From Paracidovorax avenae ATCC 19860 (lineage in GTDB: Bacteria; Pseudomonadota; Gammaproteobacteria; Burkholderiales; Burkholderiaceae_C), in assembly GCF_000176855.2 (NCBI RefSeq), contig NC_015138.1, forward strand, positions 1,488,001 to 1,552,000: a stretch of 64,000 nt of DNA, in the 5' to 3' direction. Positions 31,352 to 38,852 of this stretch are shown here, piece after piece. Below the pieces are notes generated by a model that saw only the letters and a list, made by a program, of their open reading frames with translations, ran no database searches and was not told the DNA's origin. Both the position numbers and the translations under genes were made by a program. How positions within the stretch are numbered: position 1 is the first letter of the stretch; every line of letters begins with the position of its first letter.

Positions 31352-32494
31352 ATGGATTCCAAGGCATTCTTCCAGGCGGTCCTGGACAGCAGCATCCCCC
31401 GCCGGGCGGGCAGGCTGGTCCTCGTGACCCACATCGTTCCCGGGAGCGAGAACTTCGTCCTCGGCATCCACGAGCGCCTGCCCCTGGCGGCGGTCATTCC
31501 CAAGCCCAGTTCGCTGCATGGGCCCACCTGCCGCGTGATCGAGGAGCACGTGCCGGTGATCCACTACACGCGGGACAGGATCCAGCAGAACGCTCTCGGC
31601 TTCATTGCGCACCTGCGCAGCCTGATCGGGGAAGAGCCCTTCGCGGCCATCGATACCGGGGGCTATTTCTCGAACATCCTGGCCGCCCTGAAAAAGGCGT
31701 TTCCGTCGCAGCTGGTCGGCATCGTCGAGGACACCGAGAACGGGCACCAGAAGTACGACGCTGCACTGCGCAGCATCCGGGCGGGCGGGGGCGCCATGTT
31801 CCCCTGTCCCGTCATGTCCGTGGCCAGGAGCAAGCTCAAGGAGCCGGAGGATTTCCTGGTGGGCCAGGCCATCACGTTCTCCGCCGAGGCCCTGCTGCGG
31901 GAGCTGGGGAACATCCTGACCGGCCGCAGGGCGCTGGTACTGGGCTACGGGAAGATCGGATCGAGCATTGCCCGGCACCTGCATGCCAAGGGCGTCCGCG
32001 TCGATGTGTACGACACGAACCCGATCCGCCAGGTGCTGGCGTTGGCGCACGGGTACCACACCGGGCCGAAGCACGAACTCTTGAGGTCGTCGGAACTCGT
32101 TTTCTGCGCGACCGGCAACCGGTCCATCGGGACGTCCGACCTGGGCGCCATCCGGCGCAATGCCTACATCTTCACGGCCACGTCGGCCGACGACGAGATC
32201 GAGAACCACCAGGACATGATCGCCAGCGCGAGCCCCGGCGGGCACCGGCACGTGCTGCAGGTGAATGCGCAGGGCAACCGGTTCTTCCTCTGCAACGAGG
32301 GCAAGTCGGCCAACTTCATGCACGGAGGCGTGGTCGGGCCCTTCATCGACCTCGTGCAGGCCGAACTGCTTTTCGCGCTCTCCAGGATCGGCGACGCCCC
32401 GCGGGACCGGGTGGTGGAGCTGGGCGACGATGCGAAGAGATTCATTTCCGAGCTGTGGATCACGCGCTTCTCGCGCCAGGGCGCGGTCCATTGA
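31352..32494 (+). CDS. S-adenosylhomocysteine hydrolase-like NAD-binding protein, divergent
   Basis: 380 residues. The fold order matches adenosylhomocysteinase: FAAIDTGGYFS near residue 98, VEDTENGHQKYDAAL near 125 (the EETTTG position), SVARSKLK near 156, the NAD-binding VLGYGKIGSSIARHLHAKG near 196, then LVFCATGNRS and FMHGGVVG near the C-terminus. By eye, the catalytic Lys and Asp of true SAHH (in the SVTKSKFD segment) read Arg and Lys, and the C-terminal KPDHYRY arm is missing. It probably binds NAD but is unlikely to be a normal SAH hydrolase. It overlaps the transporter gene by 4 bp. Confidence 0.75.
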   Translation: MDSKAFFQAVLDSSIPRRAGRLVLVTHIVPGSENFVLGIHERLPLAAVIPKPSSLHGPTCRVIEEHVPVIHYTRDRIQQNALGFIAHLRSLIGEEPFAAIDTGGYFSNILAALKKAFPSQLVGIVEDTENGHQKYDAALRSIRAGGGAMFPCPVMSVARSKLKEPEDFLVGQAITFSAEALLRELGNILTGRRALVLGYGKIGSSIARHLHAKGVRVDVYDTNPIRQVLALAHGYHTGPKHELLRSSELVFCATGNRSIGTSDLGAIRRNAYIFTATSADDEIENHQDMIASASPGGHRHVLQVNAQGNRFFLCNEGKSANFMHGGVVGPFIDLVQAELLFALSRIGDAPRDRVVELGDDAKRFISELWITRFSRQGAVH

Positions 32495-33399
32495 ACACCT
32501 TGTCCGCGCAGGAGGTCATGGCGGTGGCATGGGCCTCCGCCCTGTGCAGGGCCAGCCTGAACCTGATAGACCGGCAGCAGATAGGACGCAAGGGCTTGTC
32601 GATCGTCTGGGTCAATTTCCTCAACAACGCACTGCCCGCGCTCCTGCTGCTGTGCGCCGCGGCGGTGTACTTCCGTTCGTGGGGGACGCCGCTCGGCTGG
32701 CTGCTGGACTGGAAGGCGGTCGTCTTCAGCGGGCTGGCCCAGCTCGTCGCGTATGCCTATTCCCATGCGTTCCGTGCACTGACCGTGAACCAGGTGACCG
32801 TGTCCGGCAAACTGTCCGACCTGTTCATTCCCCTGGGCATCCTGTGGCTCACCGGGGAGTGGAGCGCCGAGACCTATGCCTTCGCCGTGGCGACCACCGC
32901 CGCCTGCATGCCCCTGCTCTGGCGGCATGGCGCCGTGGAGAGGCGGCGCGGATTCATCGCGAGCGCGGCGATCGTCTGCGCGGCGCTGACGCTGCAGGCA
33001 ACCGTGTCCCCGTGGCTTTTCCCGGCAGGGGAGGGGCCTCCGGCCCGATCCTCCGGCAACCTGCTGGCGTTCGCGGTGGCCGTGATGGCATGGCGTGCGC
33101 TGTGGTCTTCGCTGCCCCTGCTCTTCCTGCAGGGAGCGCAGGCCCCGGCGGTGCTCCGGCAGTCGATGGATGTGCTGTTCGGCGTGCGGGCCCTGCTCAC
33201 GGTGGCTACCCAGGTGACTTTCATCTATGCCATCACCAGTGCCGCATCCGCCGTGGCGTGGCCCATCCTGAACACGACGGGGTTGATGGCCATGGCGCTC
33301 TCCTCCCTGCTGCTGCGGGAGAAGCCCAGCCGCCTGGAATTCCTGGTCATCCTCGCCATCACGCTGCTGGCGGTGGTCCGGTATCTCACATTGCCCTGA
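32491..33399 (+). CDS. DMT-superfamily (EamA-like) membrane transporter
   Basis: About 302 residues with about ten hydrophobic segments, arranged as two five-helix repeats like EamA/DMT exporters; ends LEFLVILAITLLAVVRYLTL. The start is uncertain. A TTG at 32491 overlaps the upstream stop (TTGA), which would couple translation. An ATG at 32518 is the alternative, but AGGAGG lies only 2 bp before it, too close for it. Sequence features that support transport are VNQVTVSGKLSDLFIPLGIL and AVAWPILNTTGLMAMALSSL. Substrate unknown; the operon context suggests export or import of a nucleotide- or SAM-derived compound, which is inference. Confidence 0.8.
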   Translation: MNTLSAQEVMAVAWASALCRASLNLIDRQQIGRKGLSIVWVNFLNNALPALLLLCAAAVYFRSWGTPLGWLLDWKAVVFSGLAQLVAYAYSHAFRALTVNQVTVSGKLSDLFIPLGILWLTGEWSAETYAFAVATTAACMPLLWRHGAVERRRGFIASAAIVCAALTLQATVSPWLFPAGEGPPARSSGNLLAFAVAVMAWRALWSSLPLLFLQGAQAPAVLRQSMDVLFGVRALLTVATQVTFIYAITSAASAVAWPILNTTGLMAMALSSLLLREKPSRLEFLVILAITLLAVVRYLTLP

Positions 33400-33458
33400 A
33401 GCCTGCGGCATGCCGCCCCGGTGCGCGGCATGTGCGCTTGCCGGCAGGCGGCCAGGGT

Positions 33459-33728
33459 TCAGCGGTCTTTCGCGGTGGGATGGCCGCGCTTGCGGTCCCG
33501 CAGCATGAAGAGGTAGAGGCTTTCCACCTTCTCGCGCGCCCAGGGCGTCTTGCGCAGGAATTTCAAGCTGGATGACACGCTCGGCTCGCTCTGGAAGCAG
33601 CGCACGGGAACGCGCTCCGCCAGGCCCTTCCAGCCGTATTCCTGCTGCAGGGCCACCACGATGGCCTCCAGCGTGAGGCCGTGCAGCGGGTTGCGGGGCT
33701 GGGCAGGCGGTGTCGCGGGGGTGTTCAT
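33459..33728 (-). CDS. VF530 family DNA-binding-like protein (DUF2132)
   Basis: 89 residues with the complete VF530/DUF2132 signature: [20 protein letters not shown], then [20 protein letters not shown] and [13 protein letters not shown]. The family has a solved small helical fold proposed to bind DNA; its role is unknown. The start Met at 33728 is preferred over 33740 because the conserved region begins shortly after. Convergent with the DMT transporter gene. A CATGCCGC/GCGGCATG hairpin (33409-33432) lies between them. Confidence 0.88.
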   Translation of the reverse strand: MNTPATPPAQPRNPLHGLTLEAIVVALQQEYGWKGLAERVPVRCFQSEPSVSSSLKFLRKTPWAREKVESLYLFMLRDRKRGHPTAKDR

Positions 33729-33822
33729 TCCGCCAAGCATAGTGATTTCGCGGCCGGTGGCGGAACTTCCGTGGCCCGCATCCTAAAATCCGTCGCACTC
33801 CGTTTGAAGGAATCTCGATCCC

Positions 33823-34530
33823 ATGGCAGCAAGTCCGGCTTTCGTCGAAGAAACGCGGTTCGGCAACTGGTTCCTGAAGTCGGCCACGTGGCGGGTGCAT
33901 GTACTGCGCCGTGCACTGGACGACCTGCAGCGGCTGATGCCCGCGCCGGCCCCGCGGGTGCGCAAGGTGATGGACGTGGGCTGCGGCTTCGGCCATTCCT
34001 TCGACGAGATCGCCGCGCGCTTCGCGCCGGATGTGATCGTTGGCATGGATGCGGACCCGGGCCTCGACGAACGTGCGCAGGCAGCGGCGTCGCAATGCGC
34101 GTGCGAGGTGCGCTTGCTGGCCGGCAACGCGGCGCGCATGGCGGCGGTGCCCGATGGCGAATTCGACCTGCTGCTGTGCCACCAGACCTTCCACCATATC
34201 GTGGAGCAGGAGGCCGCGATGGCGGAGTTCTTCCGCGTGCTCAGGCCCGGCGGCATGCTGCTGTTCGCGGAATCGACGCGGCGCTACATCCATTCGCTGC
34301 CGATACGCCTGCTGTTCCGCCATCCGATGGACGTGCAGCGGACGGCCGGCGAATACATTGCCATGGTGCGTGCCGCGGGATTCGACGTGCCGGATGCACG
34401 CATTTCGATGCCCTACCTTTGGTGGAGCCGACCCGACCTGGGCTTCCTGGAATGGATCGGTCGGCCCGTGCCGCGCGAGCGCGAGGAAACGCTGGTCAAC
34501 CTCGTCGCCACCAAGCCCCGCGCTGGCTGA
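33823..34530 (+). CDS. SAM-dependent methyltransferase next to the APE cluster
   Basis: 235-residue class I methyltransferase. Motif I VMDVGCGFGHSFDEIAARF is near residue 50, the acidic residue is in VIVGMDADPGLDE, and motifs IV-VI are FDLLLCHQTFHHIVEQEA and LRPGGMLLFAESTRRY. It converges on the last gene of the aryl polyene cluster. Aryl polyene and xanthomonadin pathways often methylate the aryl head group, so this enzyme may act there, but that is inferred from position. It is not in the leftward operon, so it must be expressed separately. Confidence 0.82.
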   Translation: MAASPAFVEETRFGNWFLKSATWRVHVLRRALDDLQRLMPAPAPRVRKVMDVGCGFGHSFDEIAARFAPDVIVGMDADPGLDERAQAAASQCACEVRLLAGNAARMAAVPDGEFDLLLCHQTFHHIVEQEAAMAEFFRVLRPGGMLLFAESTRRYIHSLPIRLLFRHPMDVQRTAGEYIAMVRAAGFDVPDARISMPYLWWSRPDLGFLEWIGRPVPREREETLVNLVATKPRAG

Positions 34531-34619
34531 TCACTGCGGCGGGCACGCCTTGACCGGCGGTTGGGAGCCGCGCAGGGACTGCCACCGCGGCTGCGGGTGA
34601 AGGCCGCCGCGCAGCCTGG

Positions 34620-34647
34620 TCGCTCAATCGCTCAATCGCTCAATCGC
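34620..34647. repeat. 8-bp tandem repeat (3.5 copies) across a ketosynthase stop codon
   Basis: Unit TCGCTCAA repeated at 34620-34627, 34628-34635 and 34636-34643, plus TCGC. The TGA stop and last Asp codon of the neighbouring ketosynthase gene fall inside the third copy. Because 8 is not a multiple of 3, gain or loss of a unit would shift the frame only downstream of or at the stop. Confidence 0.85.
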
Positions 34648-35890
34648 CGCGGTAGCGTCGCAGGATGAGGCTCGCGTTGGTTCCGCCGAAGCCGAAGCTG
34701 TTGGACATGATGGTGTCCACCGTGCGGTCCGCGCGCTGCATGAGCAGCGGGAAGCCTTCCGTGTCGGGATCGGGGTTGTCGATGTGGGCGTTGCCGGCCA
34801 GGAAGCCGCCCTGCATCATCAGCAGGCAGTAGATGGCCTCCTGCGCCGCGGCGGCGGCGATGGAGTGGCCCGTCAGTCCCTTGGTGGAGGAGAGCGGCGG
34901 CACATCCGCGCCGAACACGTCGCGCAGGGCGAGGAGTTCGGCGATGTCTCCCAGGCGTGTCGATGTGCCGTGAGTGTTCACGTAATCGATGGGGATGCGG
35001 CCCGCCTCGTCCCATGCGAGCCGCAGGGCGCGGGCGCAACCCGCCTTGTCGGGCGTGACCATGTCCAGGCCGTCCGAGCAGGCGCCGTAGCCCACCAGTT
35101 CGGCATGGATGCGCGCGCCCCGGCGGCGGGCATGCTCCAGCTCTTCCAGCACGAGGATGCCGGCGCCTCCGGCGATGACGAAGCCGTCCCGGTCCTGGTC
35201 GTAGGGCCGCGATGCCGTCGCATCGTTGCGCGCCGCTGCGAGCGCGCCCATGGCATCGAAGAGGGCCGTGCTGGTCCAGCGGACTTCCTCCGCACCGCCT
35301 GCGATCACGCGGTCCTGCTTGCCCCACTGGATCAGTTCGGCCGCATGGCCGATGCAGTGGGCCGAACTGGCGCAGGCCGAGGTCAGCGTGTAGCTGGTGC
35401 CCTGGATGCCGAACGCGGTGGAGAGGTTGGCCGAGGCGGTGCTGCCCATGACGCGCGGCGTGGCGTAGGGTGGAATCCTGGAGGCACCTTTGGTGCGCAT
35501 CACATCCATGGCTGCGGCATGCTCCGCCAGCGAGCCCACGCCGGAGCCCACGATCAGGCCCGTGCGGGGGTGCGCCACGTCCTGCGCGCCGAGCGCGGCG
35601 TCCTGGATCGCCTGGCGTGCAGCGTGATAGGCATACCGGGCGGCGTCGCCCATGAAGCGGCCCAGCTTGCGGTCGATCGGCGGCGCGGCAGAGAGATCGG
35701 GGATGCCCGCCACCTGGCTCCTGAAGCCCAGCTCGGCGTATTCCGGCACGTGCCGCACGCCGGAGTGCCCGCCATGCAGCGCCCGGGCGACGGTCGGCAG
35801 GTCGTTGCCCAGGCAGGAGACGATGCCCATGCCGGTCACGGCGACGCGGCGCAGGGCGCGCGGGAGCGCTGCGGTGTGCGGGGGCTGCAC
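34640..35890 (-). CDS. Beta-ketoacyl-ACP synthase (extra KS, last gene of APE cluster)
   Basis: 416-residue FabB/FabF-type ketosynthase, cytosolic, condensing malonyl-ACP with a growing acyl chain. The active-site triad is intact: Cys173 in TSACASSAHC, His in NTHGTSTRLGD, and Lys/His in STKGLTGHSIAAA, with the C-terminal SNSFGFGGTNASL. The start is the GTG at 35890 (read as Met), just after the stop of the secreted-protein gene. It is the third full KS of the cluster, distinct in sequence from the other two, so it may handle the first or last elongations. Its stop lies in a tandem repeat. Confidence 0.93.
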   Translation of the reverse strand: MQPPHTAALPRALRRVAVTGMGIVSCLGNDLPTVARALHGGHSGVRHVPEYAELGFRSQVAGIPDLSAAPPIDRKLGRFMGDAARYAYHAARQAIQDAALGAQDVAHPRTGLIVGSGVGSLAEHAAAMDVMRTKGASRIPPYATPRVMGSTASANLSTAFGIQGTSYTLTSACASSAHCIGHAAELIQWGKQDRVIAGGAEEVRWTSTALFDAMGALAAARNDATASRPYDQDRDGFVIAGGAGILVLEELEHARRRGARIHAELVGYGACSDGLDMVTPDKAGCARALRLAWDEAGRIPIDYVNTHGTSTRLGDIAELLALRDVFGADVPPLSSTKGLTGHSIAAAAAQEAIYCLLMMQGGFLAGNAHIDNPDPDTEGFPLLMQRADRTVDTIMSNSFGFGGTNASLILRRYRGD

Positions 35891-35891
35891 G

Positions 35892-36317
35892 TCAGAGCGG
35901 GGCGGTTCTGAGCAGTTCCTGGTCGATGGCGACGCGCAGGTCCTGGGCCCAGCGGTTGTAGTTGGGATGGATCACGGCCTCGCCGTTCACCTGGCTGTAT
36001 TTCATGTTGGCGCTGTCCCGGTAGAGCAGCGAGTAGGACCTGCTGTCGTAGGGGATGTCCACCACCACGGTGTGCTTGCCGCGCACGTTCAGTGTCGCGA
36101 CGAGCTTGCCGGCCTCCGGTGCGGCGACGGTCCAGCCCTTGGCCTGGGCGGCCATGGTGATGGCCTGCCGGACCTGCGCGTCGGTACGCCCCTGCGACGG
36201 CGACGCCGGAATGGCGATGTGGGCCAGGTTGATGACCGGCACGGGCGTGCGGGCCTCTGCAGGAAAAGAGGCCAGCGCCGCCACGGCGATGGAAGCTGCG
36301 ATCGCGAAGTGTTTCAT
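35892..36317 (-). CDS. Secreted small protein of unknown function within APE cluster
   Basis: 141 residues. A clear Sec signal peptide (MKHFAIAASIAVAALASFPA then EAR) leaves a mature domain of about 120 residues. It contains QVRQAITMAAQAKGWTV, KLVATLNVRGKHTVVVDIPY, SYSLLYRDSANMKYSQ and HPNYNRWAQDLRVAIDQELL. This helix-strand-strand-helix pattern with Tyr-Arg-Asp-Ser and Asn-Tyr-Asn-Arg-Trp resembles a small uncharacterised family of periplasmic (often lipo-) proteins I have seen in other Gram-negatives. Here there is no lipobox. It lies between two ketosynthase genes, 41 bp after one and 1 bp before the other. Role in pigment export or assembly is speculative. Confidence 0.75.
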   Translation of the reverse strand: MKHFAIAASIAVAALASFPAEARTPVPVINLAHIAIPASPSQGRTDAQVRQAITMAAQAKGWTVAAPEAGKLVATLNVRGKHTVVVDIPYDSRSYSLLYRDSANMKYSQVNGEAVIHPNYNRWAQDLRVAIDQELLRTAPL

Positions 36318-36358
36318 AGGAAGTGCAGGAGTGGAAAAAGCGTGGGAAGAACGGAGGA

Positions 36359-37585
36359 TCAGGTCGGGCGCTTCAGGACGATCGACGTGTTGATCCCCCC
36401 GAAGGCGAAGTTGTTGCTCATCACGTGCCGCGCATCGATCGCCGCACCCTCGGGTGCGATGTGCCCGAGCGCCGCGCAGGCCGGATCGGGATGCTGCAGG
36501 TTCAGGGTGGGGGCGAACCAGCCCCGGCGCATCATCTCGATGGCCCACCAGACCTCGATGGCGCCGCAGGCGCCGAGGGTGTGGCCCAGGTAGCCCTTCA
36601 TCGAGCTGATCGGCACGCGCGGGCCGATCACGTCGGCCGTAGCCTGGCTTTCGGCGATGTCGCCGCGCTCGGTGGCGGTGCCGTGCGCGCTCACGTAGTC
36701 GATGTCCGATGCCGAGAGGCCGGCGTCCTGCAAGGCCTGGCGCATGGCGACGGCCATGGTTCCGGCTTCGGGCTGGGTGACGTGGATACCGTCCGAATTG
36801 CAGCCGAAGCCGATGACTTCCGCGTGGATGGCCGCGCCGCGCGCCCTGGCATGTTCGTACTCCTCCAGCACCAGGGTGGCGGCGCCTTCGCCCACCACGA
36901 GGCCGTCGCGGTCGCGGTCGAACGGCCGCGGCGTCTCGGACGGGGCGGCGTTGCGCGTGCTGGTGGCGAACAGCGTGTCGAACACCGCGATGCCCGGCGC
37001 GGAGAGTTCTTCGGCGCCACCGCAGAGCATGAGTGCCTGGCGGCCGTAGCGGATGGCCTCGTAGGCGTAGCCGATGCCCTGGCTGCCGGACGTGCAGGCG
37101 CTGGACGTGGGGATCACGCGCCCCTTGAGGCCGAAGAACAGCCCGATGTTCACCGCCGTGGTGTGCGACATCATCTGGATGTAGCTGGTCGAGGTGACGC
37201 CCAGCATCGAGCCGGTTTCCAGCATGCGCCCGAACACCCGGATCGGCTCGGTGCTGCCCGACGACGATCCGTAGGCGATGCCCATGCGGCCGTCGGTCAC
37301 GGCGGGATCGGCGAGCAGGCCGGCGTCTTCCAGCGCCATCTCGCTGGCGCGCACGGCCATCTGCGATACGCGGCCCATCGAGCGCAGCAGCTTGCGCTGG
37401 TAATGGGTGGGCACCTGGAAGTGCGTAACGGGTGCGGCGAGGCGGGTGTGCAGTTCGGTGAAGGTGTCGAGCTCCGGCAGGCGGCACACGCCGCTGCGGC
37501 GGGCGCGCAGCGCCGCCTCGATGTCCGTCCAGCGCTCGCCCAGCGCGGTGATGCCGGCCATGCCGGTGACGACGACCCGCTTCAC
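36359..37585 (-). CDS. Beta-ketoacyl-ACP synthase, ApeR-like
   Basis: 408-residue ketosynthase with the full triad: Cys164 in TSSACTSGSQG, His in SAHGTATERGD, and Lys/His in SSMKGYLGHTLGACG, plus the closing SNNFAFGGINTSI. In studied APE systems the equivalent enzyme (ApeR) forms the first condensation while the ApeO/ApeC pair elongates; the assignment here follows order (KS, DH, KR, KS) and is inferred. The start is a GTG (37585) that shares one base with the ketoreductase stop (TAGTG), a tight translational coupling. Confidence 0.92.
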   Translation of the reverse strand: MKRVVVTGMAGITALGERWTDIEAALRARRSGVCRLPELDTFTELHTRLAAPVTHFQVPTHYQRKLLRSMGRVSQMAVRASEMALEDAGLLADPAVTDGRMGIAYGSSSGSTEPIRVFGRMLETGSMLGVTSTSYIQMMSHTTAVNIGLFFGLKGRVIPTSSACTSGSQGIGYAYEAIRYGRQALMLCGGAEELSAPGIAVFDTLFATSTRNAAPSETPRPFDRDRDGLVVGEGAATLVLEEYEHARARGAAIHAEVIGFGCNSDGIHVTQPEAGTMAVAMRQALQDAGLSASDIDYVSAHGTATERGDIAESQATADVIGPRVPISSMKGYLGHTLGACGAIEVWWAIEMMRRGWFAPTLNLQHPDPACAALGHIAPEGAAIDARHVMSNNFAFGGINTSIVLKRPT

Positions 37586-38313
37586 TAGACGATGCCTCCG
37601 TTGACGCCGATCACCTGGCGGGTGATGTAGCCGGCCGCGTCGGACATCAGGAAAGCGACCGCCGCCGCCACTTCCTCGGGCCGGCCGACGCGGTTCATGG
37701 GCACGACGCGCAGCGCTTCTTCGAGCGGCAGGTCGCCGGTCATGTCGGTCTCGATGAGGCCGGGGGCCACGCAGTTGACGGTGATGCGGCGGCTGGCCAG
37801 TTCCACGGCCAGGGCTTTCGTGGCGCCGATGAGGCCGGCCTTGGCGGCGCTGTAGTTCACCTGGCCGCGGTTGCCCATCAGGCCCGACACCGAGGCGATG
37901 GTGACGATGCGGCCACCCTGGCGGGTGCGCACCATCGGCATGCACAGGGGGTGCACGACGTTGAAGAAGCCGTCCAGGCTGGTGTCCAGCACGCTGTCCC
38001 AGTCGTCTTCCGACATCGCGGGAAACGCATTGTCGCGCGAGATGCCCGCATTGCAGACGATGCCGTAGTAGGCCCCGTGCGCTTGCAGATCCTGCTCCAG
38101 GGCGGCGCGGGCGGTTGCGCGGTCGCGGACGTCGAAGGCCAGCACCCGGGCCGTGCCGCCCTGCGCGGCGATCTCGTCGATGGTGCGCTGCGCCTGGTCC
38201 AGGCCGCTGCGGCAGTGCACGGTGACGGCGAAGCCATCGCGCGCGAGCTGCAGGGCGATCGCCTTGCCGATGCCGCGGCTGCCGCCGGTCACGAGGACGC
38301 GGCGCGCGCTCAT
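37585..38313 (-). CDS. 3-oxoacyl-ACP reductase, FabG/ApeQ-like
   Basis: 242-residue short-chain dehydrogenase that reduces the beta-keto group with NADPH during polyene extension. Glycine-rich cofactor site VLVTGGSRGIGKAIALQL, the NAG motif in GIVCNAGISRD, the catalytic Ser in IVTIASVSGLMGNRGQ, and Tyr/Lys in VNYSAAKAGLIGATK, followed by the FabG-type C-terminus TRQVIGVNGGI. Standard FabG length. It sits between the dehydratase and KS genes, as in other APE clusters. Confidence 0.93.
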   Translation of the reverse strand: MSARRVLVTGGSRGIGKAIALQLARDGFAVTVHCRSGLDQAQRTIDEIAAQGGTARVLAFDVRDRATARAALEQDLQAHGAYYGIVCNAGISRDNAFPAMSEDDWDSVLDTSLDGFFNVVHPLCMPMVRTRQGGRIVTIASVSGLMGNRGQVNYSAAKAGLIGATKALAVELASRRITVNCVAPGLIETDMTGDLPLEEALRVVPMNRVGRPEEVAAAVAFLMSDAAGYITRQVIGVNGGIV

Positions 38314-38368
38314 GGCCGGCCTCCCGGGGCGCCGTGCTGGGTCTTCGTGGTGGGTGTCCTGTGGTGGT

Positions 38369-38845
38369 TCATGCGGGATTGTCCTGGACGAAGGCGTGGA
38401 AGTCCTCCGGCTCGAAGACCTTGAGCGTGGCTTCGGCCAGGAGGGTGGGGTTGCCGGGTTGGGAGATCGTGCATTCGTAGGAGCCCAGGCCCGATGGATC
38501 CCGGAACGCCATCGCCGCATGCACCGCCAGCGGCACGCCCGCGGGAAAGCACGCCACCGCGCTGCGGTAGCTGCGGGTGCCGAGCAGCACGCCGGCCTTC
38601 TGCGGCAGCCCCTGGTAGTGGTGGGTCAGCCCGACGTGCACGCCCACGGCCTGCGCCATCAGCTCCAGCCCGATCCATGCGGGCATGCAGCCCTGCGCAT
38701 CCGCGTACCAGGCGCCCGCGTGGGGCGTGGCCTGCACCGTGGCGGCATCGTCGGTGAAGCCGGTCACGCGATCGAGCAGCAGCATGGTGCCGCGGTGGGG
38801 CAGCAGCTCCGCGACGTCCGGGAACGGGAGGGTGGGCGCGTTCAT
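38369..38845 (-). CDS. 3-hydroxyacyl-ACP dehydratase-like, ApeP-like
   Basis: 158-residue hot-dog-fold protein. It has the dehydratase opening LLPHRGTMLLLDRVTGF and the helix region MPAWIGLELMAQAVGVHVGL, which resembles the FabZ/FabA central helix with the catalytic acid replaced or moved to Glu. The C-terminal CTISQPGNPTLLAEATLKVF completes the fold. In APE systems ApeI and ApeP act as a heterodimeric dehydratase, one catalytic and one structural; this gene pairs with the small one at 45810-46178. Order between KS and KR genes supports the call. Confidence 0.82.
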   Translation of the reverse strand: MNAPTLPFPDVAELLPHRGTMLLLDRVTGFTDDAATVQATPHAGAWYADAQGCMPAWIGLELMAQAVGVHVGLTHHYQGLPQKAGVLLGTRSYRSAVACFPAGVPLAVHAAMAFRDPSGLGSYECTISQPGNPTLLAEATLKVFEPEDFHAFVQDNPA

Positions 38846-38852
38846 CGGGCGA

